A DNA stretch of 64,000 nucleotides from Entomortierella parvispora (lineage: Eukaryota; Mortierellomycota; Mortierellomycetes; Mortierellales; Mortierellaceae): NCBI GenBank assembly GCA_963573315.1, contig OY752145.1, positions 1,178,001 through 1,242,000 on the forward strand. Reading direction: 5' to 3'. The notes under the pieces are model-generated. The model did no database searches. It worked only from the letters and a program-made list of their open reading frames with translations, and had not been told where the DNA came from. The position numbers and the translations under genes are program-made. Position 1 is the first letter of the stretch. Each line of letters opens with the position of its first letter. Positions 9,719-21,542 of the stretch are shown piece after piece.

Positions 9719-11622
9719 ATGACAGCCATTGCATTTCGAGCCCGTGCTGCTCTGCCAGCCGGAAACCTTTGCCGATGCCTCAGCACCAAGGCTGCCAATG
9801 GTATAGGACATTTCGATTCAGCCTTTGTTCCCCATGATCAGCAGGCATGGAAGCGTTGTTCCTGACTTTTCCTCCTTTTTTTCCTATTAAAACAGAACAA
9901 GCGAATCCAGTTCGCGGCATGAAAGATCGCTTTGGAGAGGAGAATAGACGCTTCATGTGGATCGTTGACAAGGGCGCCCGTTTGTCTAACCTCTACGGAT
10001 TTGAGCAGGTTCGTGCCGAAGCAGCACTTGAATCGGGATCCGATCAAAAGATTGTTGACCAAGTCTTGAATCTTGGGACTGAACTCTTCTCTTGTGAATG
10101 TTAGATCACGACTCCCATTCTGGAATATTCTCAAGTATTTGAGAGGACTCTTGGAGATGACTCGGATGTAGTTGGAAAGGAACTTTACAGCTTTGAGGAC
10201 AAGGGAGGGTCAAGACTGACGATGCGACCGGAGGGTACTGCCGGCATCACCAGGGCGCTGATCAGCCAAAAACAATACACGGAATTACCACAGAAATATT
10301 ACTACCACGGACCCATGTTCCGACATGAACGCCCTCAAAAAGGACGCCTCCGCCAGGTGAGAAAACTTTGGCGCGCACTGTACGATCTTTCACAAGAAAA
10401 TTAGGCGTCTCTAAATTATTCTATTCAATTTCTTTTTTCTTTTTTTTTTTTTTTTTTTTTGTGGCAATCTAGTTTGAGCAGTTTGGCGTTGAAGTATATG
10501 GTCAGAGCCACGCGTCGTCTGATGTGGAGACCATTGAATTGGCATCCAAGTTTCTAAAGAGCCTCGGACTGGACTCTTTGTCGGTAGGATTGGGTTTTTT
10601 ATGGAGGCATCACTTCATTCGGACATGGGGTAACTTACGGTAACTTACCCGAATGCTCTTCATAGTTAGAGATCAACTCCCTGGGCGATAATCAGTCCAG
10701 GCAGCAATATCGGGCAGCGTTGAAGGAATACCTGTCTGAATATAAAGATAAACTTTCCGCCGACAGTATTAACAGGTATCGCCCTGGATTTCAGATTTAG
10801 GGAAGCACGTCTCCATCTCTGAGAAACTACTAACTTCATTACTATTTGTTGATATGACCTTTTATCTCTTCTAGGCTGGAGACCAATCCTCTCAGGATCT
10901 TGGATTCAAAGTCGCCTCAGGATATTGATATTTTAAAAGACGCCCCCTCGCTATCGGATTATCTCAGCGAGACATCTCGGGATCGATTCTCATTTATCAC
11001 CGAAACCTTGCAACAACTTGCGATCCCGTTCATCGTGAATTCGAGACTTGTCCGCGGATTGGATTATTATCAGGACACGGTCTTTGAATTCAAGGTGTCT
11101 AGTCCATTGCTGGGAACACAGCAGGGCACTGTCCTGGCAGGTGGTCGATATGATGGTCTTGTGGAGAAGATGGGTGGACCTACTGGCATTCCTTCTATTG
11201 GCTGGGCTGCAGGCCTGGAAAGACTGAGTCTGCTGGTGAAGGATCAAAACATCCCAAAGAAGAAACGCCCCATCGCTATTATACCAGTGCCCGATCGAAC
11301 GGCGGCTGATTCGACTCCGTCTACCTCAGTTGCTGTCCTCCACAGTCATGCCTTTAATGTCAGTGCTGCGATCAGGGAACAAGGGTTCCCGGTCGAGTTT
11401 ATGCACTTGACCACCTCTGCCAGCACTAAATCGCAATTGCCAAAGCAGCTCGCCAAGGCCAGCAAGTTGAATGCGAGCCATGCCGTTTTGATTGGAACTG
11501 AAGAAGTGAGTCGCGGAGTGGTGACTTTCCGTAACCTGGATAAGATGGAACAAAAGCACTGCAAGGTAGAAGATCTTGCGAAAGAACTGGACAAAGTGGG
11601 CGTTGATGACAATTCAAAATAA
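9719..11622 (+). CDS. Histidyl-tRNA synthetase, bacterial type, probably mitochondrial
   Basis: Six exons, 471 aa: 9719-9800, 9896-10008, 10105-10356, 10473-10583, 10666-10775 and 10875-11622. It charges tRNA-His. The leader [20 protein letters not shown] is Arg/Ala-rich without acidic residues, a mitochondrial-type presequence. Class II motifs follow: [25 protein letters not shown] at about 105, [20 protein letters not shown] (motif 2, about 130-150), [10 protein letters not shown], the HisA motif [15 protein letters not shown] (about 281) and [14 protein letters not shown] (about 311), then an anticodon-binding domain. The RPEGTA and motif 2 wording match bacterial HisRS; cytosolic eukaryotic enzymes read differently there. 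The intron at 10357-10472 carries a T run of about 20. Its stop lies 81 bp from the convergent neighbour. Confidence 0.93.
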
Positions 11623-11703
11623 ACCCCCTTGTCTTTTTGTTGTCACTGCTGCAAAAGAGGAAACGGGCATGGATCGAGATTTGAATTTTAATGACAATGA
11701 TGA

Positions 11704-14333
11704 CTACAACAAAACTGGGTACGCTGCGTAGACAGAGGAGTCTTGATCACCAGCCCAAGAGAAACGCGTAGAAGGCTGGTGGACAATTCGCTCAGTAGGG
11801 TCCCCATGTCTTTTCTCAAAGTCCTCCTCCGTAAAGTGGGAGACAAGTTCGACTCCTTCATTTGTGGCACTGATCGTATCCACAATGGCTTCCAGAATCG
11901 TGTTCTCGATTGATTTTCGGAAGTGGTCGACCAAAGCTCCCTTGACCATAGCCAAGAGAAGAGGTCTCTTTGAATCGACCACATCGACTTCCAACCTTCG
12001 AACTTCCACTAGGCAAGTGTTGAGCGTGATGCAGTCATGACCTGAGCCAAGTGTTCGCTGACGAGGACGACGGCGATGTGGACCGTTCCCAGAACTCACG
12101 CTATCAACCTCGCCGTGTTCCGCTATCGGGTTTGACTCATCGTAAAGTGCGCGGGCTACGAGTTTGTTGGCGTGGGTCAGACGGCGACCAGGGCGGCCAA
12201 GTGTAAGACTCAGAGCGTTGAGCACGTTTCCCTTGGTCTCTGTATAGGTGTTCAATGTCACGTTTGGATAGAAGATGGAATGAACGATATTCAGCGCTGA
12301 AGTATCCCTTCTATTGGTCGGGTTAGTGAGTGGGCCGAGTCTTGCACTGTTGTGCTGAACATGGACACTTTGGGAGCCTCTTTTCTGTTGACGTTCACCC
12401 CAAGCAGACAACCCAGACTTGTTACGACGATGTACAGTGGGGATAAAATTGGCTGGCCTTAGCATGAGCGGCCGGTCCAGCGTTTGGCGGTTCGTCTTGG
12501 GCAAGTCTTCTTGAAGCTTTGGAGGAAAGATGGTGAATGACAACTCGAGCTCCAAACTGTCTTCTGGGATCTTCAGCTTCATCTGTCCAGAATCTGTGAC
12601 CCTGCCAAAAAGAGCCGAGGTGGCGGCAAAAAAGTATTGCACATTATCGGCCACCATCTCTACGCCGGATCTATGATGCACAATCAAATGAAACTTATCA
12701 ACGGTTTGGCATATGGAGTTGGAAGAGCAGGCTAGCCTTTCATGATCACTTACATTTTGAGATTCCATTTGCGGACAAGCATGCCGGAAACTGCATCATA
12801 TATCATGCTGGAAGACAACTGAATGTTGCGTTGCGAGAACTTTGGAAAATCGAGAACTACAGAGTCGAGATACATCTCATAGCCCTCACTTTTCCAAGCG
12901 ATACAAGGCAATGGAACTGGGGTGATGTTGCGGGCAATCGTATGCACAAAGGATTGGAAATCTTGCATCATGTCCCAGCTGTTATTGAAGCCGATATTGT
13001 CACCTAGTCGTGTGCTTTTTGAACCTCCGGGATTGCGCTGGATAGATCGGCGGATGAAGTACGCGTAAACCCTTTCCATCGCTAGGCAGGAATAGGTTTC
13101 TTTGCCGCCGTCCCAGAGCTGATCAGTGGTATTGACCAAAGCTCGGAGGAATCTCAGAGCTGGCCCGTTATTGTTCTCGAGGTTTAGGGACTCACGAATG
13201 GCTTTGAACATCGTCACCGCGGCATCCTTGTAGTCTGGATTGCAGATAAACCTCTCCTCAGTCAAGGATAACTTGATAAACGTCCACAGAGTGGCAACGT
13301 TTGATCTCAGATTCTTGCTGTTCTTGCTGTCGCGCTCGAGTCCGAGATTGTCAAACTCACGCTGGATGGATGCAAGGACTGGAAAGATCTCCTTGACCAG
13401 AGGGTGGATCTCGAACTCCTTTCTACCGTCTTCATCTCTGTCGATCGTAAACTCTCTGTTGACGACGAGGTCACGCAAGTTGTCCAAGAAGTCCTGAAGG
13501 GCGTTCTTTGAATCGATGTCCTTGAATAGTTCAAGAAAGACGCTTTGCATCTTTTTGATGACGTAGGTCGTCTCCTCGTCGTCCAGCTCCCGTGGATGCT
13601 CGCCATGCGAGACCCCGTTGGCAAGCGCCAGCGCCGACTCGAACAAGTGGGCCAAGATGCAAAGACGGAAACGGAGGTCCGAGTTTGACAACAATGCGGC
13701 AAGAAACTCGAAGTTCAGACGGCGTGCCATTCGGAGGGCGGGTTGGAGTTCCGTCGGACGTGGGAAGTGCACGCGTGCGGTATTGACTGAAGGTTGTACA
13801 AATCGACAGCGAAATGAGTGTTCTATTGATTAGACTTTTTGAATCGTAACTGAACAGTGGATAATCAGTGGTGGGTGTAGAGAATTCGGGACGCGCTCTT
13901 ACCGAATGCAATACGGGCACACTCTTGTGCGGAAAGGGCTTGCGGTGCGGTGACATTGTGGTCGCTTGCTCGGCATTGGAGGTAGAGAGCATGGACGAGT
14001 CTGTCGATGCAGTGCTTTTCACGAAGGTATGTGAACCGGACTCTGAAGGCATCTCTGAGGTCGTCTGTGCTCAAGCTCGTCGAGTCGTCGTTCAAGGTGT
14101 GCGCTTGGTCGTCTGGAGAGAACCACATTTGGGGAAGAGATGCAAAGGGGCTCTTTGATATCGGGCTGCATATGAAAGAACGTATGTCAGGAGGAGAGAG
14201 TTGTTTAGCAAGAGATCTAAAGGGTGCGTGTGCAGATACCAAACAAATGCCGAGAAGGTGGATACCTGAAGGGCCAGAGAGGTTCGTGTTCCAATGTCTT
14301 GTTGTCAGATGCGAGCCAGTCCATGGCCATCAT
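11704..14333 (-). CDS. Conserved-looking 776-aa protein of unknown function (possible HAM1/BPI-like lipid-binding fold)
   Basis: Four exons: 14266-14333, 13903-14165, 12754-13786 and 11704-12670. It starts MMAMDWLASDNK. The middle exon is mostly alpha-helical in character (LARRLNFEF-type and helical repeats around residues 120-330). It contains DYKDAAVTMFKAIRES and WDMMQDFQSFVHTI, then ITPVPLPCIAWKSEGYEMYL and DSVVLDFPKF. After the last intron comes ISGVEMVADNVQYFF. The pattern of a helical N-terminus followed by lipid-binding-like beta segments reminds me of the fungal HAM1/LBP-type family. That is a weak, memory-based suggestion. No catalytic motif, signal peptide or membrane span is visible. 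Splicing at 12671-12753 was chosen because it alone keeps the frame open. Confidence 0.7.
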
Positions 14334-14808
14334 GGCAGCAGATAGGATGAATATGGTGAATATGGCGAGAGAAATAGAACAAGCGGAAGAGGATGGAGAG
14401 AGAAAGGGGAAAACTGATGGGCCGTGGATGGATGGTCAGTCTATCAGTCAGTCAAAAGTCAATCAGTCAGGCAGTCAGTGCGAGCCAGGCACGCGCCGAT
14501 GAGAGAGAAAGTGAGAGTAAACTCAAAAAAGAAGAGCCTCGTTCCTGTTAAGGGGTGCCCCTCCCGTTTCCCGCTGTCCCAGGGAAGGAAGGCAAGGAGG
14601 GGGTGTGTGCCCTTCAAGGCTCCCTTGCCTTGGCTGCATCGCCATGGACTGAGCTACATGTTCTTTCTCTCTTTCTCTCTTTTTCTCTCTCTTTCCATCT
14701 CCTGTTCACATCTTTGCCCTCTTTCCTTCCCTTTCCTTCCCTCCTCTCCTCCCTCCCTCATCCTCCCCTCCCTTCCCTTCCCTTCCCTCGAACCTTGCCT
14801 GACTCACC
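14334..14808. other. Intergenic, pyrimidine-rich promoter of the DUF2009 gene
   Basis: 475 bp between divergent genes. 14660-14790 is a nearly pure CT tract on the plus strand ending 20-30 nt before the ATG at 14809. Near 14440-14480 there is a degenerate CAGT/CAGTCAG repeat. CT-rich tracts next to start codons are common in fungal promoters without TATA boxes. Confidence 0.5.
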
Positions 14809-17246
14809 ATGGGGGACAGCGCTGATCGGAAGCACAGACTCGAAGAGATCCTTCAGCGTGAAGATCACTTTGACAGCGACAATGAGAATGCCGAGCCTGA
14901 CCAGGAGACCACCGACGAGGACCTGCAGATGGACGAGGACCTCGCAGCTGCCCAGGCTACCGCCGAGGGTTTTTGCGTCGAATGCAAGGACCAAGAGTCC
15001 TTTTACTCTTGCGAGCAGTGTGCCGAGGACTTTTGCGAGGTTTGCTATGGTAATCACCATTCCACCTTTCCACCATCTCTGTCTGATGACCATCCTTCAT
15101 GCACATAAAAGCCGGGCCAAAGTCTTAACGCTCGCTCTTGTCTTTGGTCTCTTAGCCATGATCCATCGCACAGGACACAGAGTCAGGCACATCAAGAAGG
15201 AAATCTTCAGACCCAACGGCAAGTCAGCGACCCCTGCGGCTTCGATCAACGGTGTGTCAACCTCCTCGTCCAAGGGCAGCTCTCTGAGCGACGAGACGTT
15301 GACGGACCTTCCAGAGGCCAAGGTCATCGTTTCTAGCGGCTCCTCTACATTCGGAGACTGGATTCTTGGACGTTCAAAGTACATTCCGATGCGCCTTGAT
15401 CTGACAGAGCGAAAGCTCTTGCGTCTGTAAGTCTTTGTTGGCCTTTCCCCCTTGTTTTCTATGGCAGTGCTTGCTCCCCCTCTCTCTCTCTTTCTCTGTT
15501 GAGCAATTGATGCTTGATTCAATTGTTGACAGCATCCTCTGCCCAAATCAAACTTAGCCTTGAAGCAGCTTTGAACGTCAGTGAATACACGGACAAAGTC
15601 GATATCCTCTCTTACACCAGCAAAGCGAAGCGTATTGTCCATCAGATCAAGGACCTCTGTGCCATTATTTCAGGACTTGTTGGTAAAAAAACAGACAGGT
15701 CAAAATTTCAGTTTGTGTCTACTTTTAGGGTCCATTCTTGATGTGGCACTGACATCAACGGCGTAATTCATCTGAAACCATTAGTTGCCAACGACTATCG
15801 TCGTGGACAAGAGCTTTTCGCCGACAAAAGCTTCGAAGACAATGAGGAATTCTTTCAAATTATTTTCGAGATCGGACGAAGACACAAGATTATGAACCCT
15901 GAAAAGATGAGGAGCGCATACGGAAAACTGATGTATTTATTGATGGACTCTTCCATGGATGAGATCGAGTCTACATTGGGCTTTAGCTGCATCATCCCGA
16001 TCAAGACTGTTTACGGGTTCCTTGAAGAGAGAGGCGGGTTGGATGTTCTCAGGAACGACCTGGTCGCAGATGCCACCAAGGAAATTATCTCTGATGGGAA
16101 GACCCGCCAGCAAATCACACTTGAAATTCGAAAGAAGGAACGGGCTATCGAGATGTTGAGTCGTAAGTACGCAAACGGAGACCTCACACCTGACGAGATC
16201 AAGGTCTGTTTGTACTCCATCGGAGACAACCACTCTTTCTTGAGAACCAATCGGTAAGAAATGCCATTTGTTCTTGTTACTCTTATCAATAGATAGAGAT
16301 GAAGAGTCTCTAATGTCCTGGTGGATGTCTTTTTTCCATAGTGATCCTTGTGACAAGATGCTCAAGTACTTGACAACATTCTTCCATCCGACCAATATCG
16401 AAGATGGCTTCTCTCTGGCCATTCGATCTGGAAGTCAAGGAGCTCGCTTGACCCACAACCACGAGACACAATACTGGTACATTAACCAAACGTTGAATCT
16501 CTGGCGGGAGATTGCCCACGAGATGTTCTATCTCTGGATGATGTCTGACGACGATATGTTGGACAATGATTACCGCCTCCGCGACACTGGACAAGGACTG
16601 CAGCGCCTCCAAAGCTGCCCCTCCGTCTCCAAAGCGATGCATACGATCCTGCATAAAGCTCAGCAAAAAGCAGGAACGTGGGTGGGCAGTTCTGTGATCC
16701 ATCTTGGTGATAGCAATGTGCCCAACGCATTCATGTTTATCGACAAGTACAATCAGGTCGCCAGGATATTGAACCCAATCATCACCACATTGGAGAAGAT
16801 TGATGATATCGCAAAGGATGAAGGGATCCACACCTACATCAGCGATAACTTTGGAGGCGTTACAAACCTTCGCAAACAGATCGTTTGCGACTTTTTCCGA
16901 ATGGCCTTTGATGGATCAGGGGCAGACAACTTTTTCTCTGCTGGTAACGAACTGAATTTTGCTTGCTCATTGTTTATCGCGCTTGGCCAGTTGGTAAAAT
17001 ATTCCTGACGAACGTGATTCTTTTCTCTCTCTAGGCTCTTGCATTGACGGAAGACTGACCTCTGCTTGGAACTGGTGCTCGCAGATTGAGAAGAAGCCTT
17101 TCTTCCCCATCTTTTTGCTCACGGTAGGCGCACCGCTCCGTATATATCAGCAGTGAGGAGCAGTCAATGTGCTCGCAATACTAACCGTTCTGCTTTTGTT
17201 GCTTTTGTAGGGCTTTGTTGGATTCGATGGCGAAACTTGGTCATAG
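14809..17246 (+). CDS. B-box zinc finger protein with DUF2009 (UPF0652 family)
   Basis: Seven exons, 610 aa: 14809-15049, 15156-15426, 15558-15682, 15785-16253, 16342-16943, 17035-17123 and 17211-17246. The acidic N-terminus is followed by a B-box-like cluster CVECKDQESFYSCEQC, AEDFCEVCYAMIHRTGHRVR, with Cys/His spacing suited to two zinc ions (about 57-92). The rest matches the DUF2009 family of fungi, plants and protists as I remember it: PMRLDLTERKLLRLLEAALN, TFFHPTNIEDGFSL, LNLWREIAHEMFYLW, SAWNWCSQIEKKPFFPIFLL and the end TGFVGFDGETWS. The molecular function of the family is not established. The last exon codes only 11 residues. It was accepted because it completes the conserved FVGFDG ending. 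Confidence 0.85.
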
Positions 17247-17429
17247 AGGTAGACGCACGATTTGCAAGGAAATAAAAGGAATAAAAGGAGTGACTGCTCG
17301 GCCGTTCATGCCTTGCGGGCGCATCCGAATCAACATTCTTTATTCCCTCCTTCACTTGTTCACATTCATCCATCCATCTCTCCATCCACTCGATCATTTC
17401 ATTGCAAATTGCATTCCTAACCACCAGTA

Positions 17430-18323
17430 ATGTCACGCAAGACCGACAGAGCCAAAGCGGGTATGCCAGCTCCGACCGTCTCTTTGATGGCTCCAGTTTT
17501 TTTTTGTGCTCCCAAGATAGAACCCTTTTTTGCTGCTCTGCATGCATTAACCTTATTGATTTGCATGCCCGTCGTCCTTGGGTCCCCTCTTTCTTGTTTC
17601 CTACCTTGAAATCTATTGATTAGCTCCCAAGGTCCTTGACAAACCAACAAGGGAACGACAACTGCGGCACCATCTTGAATCACTCGAACGAGACAACTTC
17701 GTAGCCTTGAATGAATATGAGGCCATCATCGCCACAGCAGCGGCTGCAGCCGCCGCTCCAGGACCTGCCACGTTGATTCCGACAAAATTGGGCGGTGTCT
17801 TTCCTGGAATGGACGCTGTAGGCACCTTGGTGGGAGGGATTGTGGGTACTGTTGGATCATCAGGTGCAGGTTCTGTTGTTGTGCCCACTTCAAGGAATGC
17901 TCTCAAGAACAAGAAGTCAGAAGGAGGGAGTGGAGCACCCGGCGCCGGCGCAGGGGCTGCTGTAGTTCATGCTAGGAAACCCATCCTACCAAAGAAACCT
18001 CTCAACCAGCTCTTGGACGAGTTGCAGTCAAACCCTCCAGGAAAAGAAATCGAGTACATGACCGCCAGTATGGGTCCCAGTCGATACCCTGATCGACAGT
18101 TTTGCAGCGTCTGTGGATGGAAGGGCAAATACCGTTGCTCAAAGTGCGGCATGCGGTACTGTGACCTTCGATGTTTGAAGACACACGAGGAGACAAGGTA
18201 AAAGCTACCAACTGGGTCGCCGGATTTAATAACGCCTGCATCTGATGTCCTTTACTGACAAACCGCACATTGTCACTTTTCAATTGATTTTCTCACAATA
18301 GATGTATGAAGTTTACTATCTGA
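17430..18323 (+). CDS. ZNHIT1: HIT-type zinc finger protein, ZNHIT1 / Vps71 (SWR1 complex)
   Basis: Three exons, 208 aa: 17430-17460, 17624-18197 and 18302-18323. ZNHIT1/Vps71 (Swc6) is a subunit of SWR1/SRCAP, which loads histone H2A.Z. Visible: RERQLRHHLESLERDNF near the N-terminus, an Ala/Gly/Val-rich insertion (about 40-105), and the C-terminal HIT zinc finger FCSVCGWKGKYRCSKCGMRY followed by CDLRCLKTHEETRC. The CxxC, CxxC, CxxxC and HxxxxxC residues are all present. The protein ends MKFTI, like the KWTV end of the human protein. The 7-codon last exon is needed for the last zinc ligand. It starts 183 bp after the DUF2009 stop on the same strand. Confidence 0.92.
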
Positions 18324-18434
18324 GGACTGCTCTGTCAAGGTCGTTGCATTCAAGAGTCATGTGTAATTTTATATGTTCATAATGTACAATATTCAGTCAA
18401 TAACAATCATTTTTGCTTTTTAAAGCTGCGAGTT

Positions 18435-21220
18435 TTACAATGGTACAACTGTGACATTGTCGTCCATTTCATCAGCAAACTCGACATGGTTGAGCACATC
18501 GAGAAGTTCGCTCCATTCTCTCAGCCTTTGAAGGGTCCCTTCAAGAGGCTGTGAGCAGGTTCTGCCAGCAGGGATGACGGGCTCCAAATCATATTCTTCT
18601 CTCCTAGCTTTGTTCACCTTGATGGCATCTCCCGGGGATTGGACTCTCTGTACTCGTACTAGCCCTTCCATGATTTCTGGCTCCCAAATGACCCTTTCTA
18701 CCTTGGCAACAAACTTTCTCAGTACAGGCAAATCCTGGACAACTATTTCAATCTCGCCCAACGCTGGAAGGATATCGCTCTGTCGGTTCACTCCCACCCG
18801 ATTCATGATACTCCTTAGTATAGCCTTGTGTTCTGCAATTATACCAGCGCTGTCGACAATGGCTATAAAAAAATTAGAAAAAGGCGTTAGACGTCAACTG
18901 GAGATAAAGGATACAAAGAGACAAAGGGTAAAAACCAAAGACATACCTGTGTCGTCCTTGGCCATGTCAAGAACTTGCTGAGCAAGCTTCTTGTTATTGA
19001 GTTTTAATCGTCGATTCTCTTGAACAATCTCGATCATGCGTTCCTCCATATCCTCCTGATCCTGATGTCTCGCGCCACTTGAAGACACTTGGATTGATTT
19101 CAAGGTCTCTTTGAGAGCTTGAAGCTCTACCTCTATTTTAGCCACATGATCTTGCCATTGTGGCGAGATGGATCCAACTCCGGTTTCAACTCCAGCTTTA
19201 ACGGCATCCGCAGCTGCGTCTCCACTTGGGGACGTTGATGACTGGGACTCTGCCGATTCCACATTGGATCTGAGTATCGTGAGCTCCAACGTCAACTCCT
19301 GCTCTTTTTCACACATTGCTTGAGTGTCTTTCCTGGACTCTTCCAACTTGGCCTATACAAGAGTAAGGAGGAAATTAATTATCATTCTACGAGCTTTTCA
19401 TAATACATTGAGCATTAATCTTGCGTGGCAGTAAGGCTATATGGCTGTAGCTCATACCTGTGTCGTCTCTAACTGTCGTGTCAAATCGGCAAGTTTCCTT
19501 TCGGATTCCTCTTTGTCATAGTTATTTCCACCAGTTTCACCGGCCAAAAGCTGGTCCGTCATCTGATGGAAAACCTCGTTTTGCTTTTCATACATGCCAC
19601 CCAATTTATGTGCAAGTCCCATCAATTCGCAGAGGCCGCCCTTTTCGACTACAGCATCCGTCAAATTGTCAAGTGAGCTCTCTAATGACGATGTCAAGGA
19701 CAATCCAAGTTGTGCCATGATTGCTTTGAATTCCTTGACAGACTGGTGAACTCTTTGCTCCTAAACAAGGGCAAAATGTCGATCGTGAGAAAGAATACAT
19801 ATTGCACACGCAATAAAAAGATGGCTGTTGCGATTCAATTACCTCATCCCGTTCATCTTGCGGTGTGGGGATAATAGTCACCGCCTTTTTTGCAGGAGAT
19901 ACATTCTTTTTTGAAATCCGTGTGAATCTTGATGGACCTGGAACTGTCGTCAATGGTATCGTCTGCTCTGTTTGTATATCGTTTTGAGCAGGTGTTTCCT
20001 CCGCAGCCTTTTCAACGGCATTCTCAGCTTGCTCCTGCACTGAATCTTGAGGATGAACGACAGGCTCCCATGACTCTTGTCCTTCGTCCTCGTTTTCATC
20101 CAAATACTCGCTTGGTAGTTGAATATGTCGCCCCAGTTTACTCTTTGTATTTTGCTGTTCATTAGCATTGGATTGACCGCCACTGTAGTTCTTGGGTGCC
20201 TTCATGGCGGATCGAAAAGTTGGCTTTGGGAGGTCCACAAAGTTTGTTATCCGTTGTCCATGAGACTTTTCTGGATGTTGTGGGGCCCTCATTGGCGACA
20301 TGGCCACGAATGAGGAGCCCCCTATTCCTGAACGAAGAGGAATGCCTGTTGGTCTTTGCCTAGAGCTCTCTATCGACACGACAAAACACTTTTGGGATTA
20401 GAGGGCCGCTACGGCCATACCTCCATTAGGAGAGAGCGCTGTAAATTACCATCAATTGAAACACTTCTATTTCGCCTTGGAAGTCGGCTCGAGTGATCTG
20501 AGGATTGCTGTCGCATCGGTATCGTTCTCCTGTTAGTCATAGGTGATCCCTTGGGCGTATTCCTGATATCTGGCTGTCATGGAAAATGTCATTAAAAGCA
20601 GTCATGGTTAGGTCAAACAACCCACTGAGTAAAGGTCTCTGTGGTCCAATGTCTCAACTTACCAATCCCTTGAACTGTCGCTTCGCGGTGCTTCCTGACC
20701 TCTCGATATAGTTGTTTTCGTGGACGCTATCCGTCAATACAGCGGATTGTTGATCCGAGAGACGATGCGCACCGCCCTGCCATGCTCCTGCTGGATAGTA
20801 TTGTCTCGCTGAGTCGAAATGAGTCGAGTCCTGAAATTCTTCGTCGTCCGGACAACCGTCAAAGAGATACTTCATGATGGAGCTCGCTGAATTCTCGTCC
20901 GGCTGATGAGCCAGGGGATGTTGTTGAAGGCGTGAAGGTGGCTGACCCCGGACAGGGGTTTTGCCATCCACGATATCCACGATCAAATCCAGATCAGCGT
21001 CGTCAATACTGCTGGCATCCTCTATGTCAACTTCTCGCGCCTCTTCTGCTTCACCACCCTCCTCTTGGTCGTCCCTGTTGAGGTTGTTGAGGACGCCTCG
21101 AAGGAATTGGTCATCGCGCGTGACACTTGGATGGTCAAGGGATCGGCCTGATGCTCCATGGAGATTATAGTCCTCGGAGAATGTCTGCGAGTCGTACTCG
21201 CGCGAAGAGTCCCAGTCCAT
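18435..21220 (-). CDS. Large coiled-coil protein, 781 aa, possible centrosomal/SPB type (CEP70-like end)
   Basis: Six exons: 20663-21220, 20450-20573, 19843-20369, 19458-19760, 18947-19352 and 18435-18862. The N-terminal 250 residues are acidic and Ser-rich (FLRGVLNNLNRDDQEEGGEA region), then basic/Ser-rich (SSRQRPTGIPLRSG). Coiled coil covers roughly 390-640 (EKEQELTLELTILRSNVESA; MEERMIEIVQENRRLKLNNK). The C-terminal exon is helical and non-repetitive: AEHKAILRSIMNRVGVNRQS, ILPALGEIEIVVQDLPVLRK, TLQRLREWSELLDVLNHVEF. The layout of coiled coil plus a helical end resembles CEP70-type centrosomal proteins. That is an impression only. The start at 21220 is the first in-frame ATG. Confidence 0.75.
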
Positions 21221-21321
21221 GTCGCGTGTTGATGGAGAAATGCAGAAGTGCAAGTCCTCCACAAGCGAAGCAAGTGGTTAGCCGTGGGCCATGGTCGCCA
21301 CCACTGGCGACCACTGCTCGT

Positions 21322-21361
21322 CACGTGAGGAAAGAGCAAAGCCTCAATGAATCACGTGAGG
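21322..21361. promoter_or_regulatory. Paired CACGTG boxes (TCACGTGAGG twice, 31 bp apart)
   Basis: CACGTG palindromes at 21322-21327 and 21353-21358, each inside the same 10-mer TCACGTGAGG, about 100-140 bp upstream of the coiled-coil gene start (21220, minus). CACGTG is the core site of bHLH factors in fungi (family knowledge). Identical flanks on both copies suggest a functional pair. Confidence 0.5.
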
Positions 21362-21384
21362 GCGAATGGTACTGTACAGTAAAA

Positions 21385-21542
21385 GCCTCCGGGAGGCAGG
21401 CAGCGCTCGTCACCCAAGCCAGCCTGAGCTGAGCCTCCAAAGGAGGCGCGCGAACAATTGAACGGACACCAGTTGCTGTCCGATATCTGAGCATGAAGCG
21501 AGAGCGCCAACCCAAACTAAAGCCTCCGCCTCCTAAGGAGGC
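21385..21542. repeat. Three GCCTCC-N1/3-GGAGGC inverted repeats
   Basis: Perfect 6-bp arms three times: 21385-21397 (1-nt spacer G), 21433-21447 (spacer AAA) and 21528-21542 (spacer TAA), with one extra half-site GCCTCC at 21522-21527. They lie in noncoding DNA upstream of the coiled-coil gene. The arms are identical while the spacers differ, so arm sequence, not spacer, appears conserved. Confidence 0.8.

Noticed and set aside
10431-10462. T-rich run in a HisRS intron as a sign of retroposition
   Set aside because: It lies in an intron next to the acceptor, where T tracts are expected, and there are no target-site duplications.
14555-15430. 291-codon plus frame over the DUF2009 5' region
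   Set aside because: It runs through the CT-rich promoter and the first exon in the wrong frame, merging with exon 2 only by an unspliced intron.
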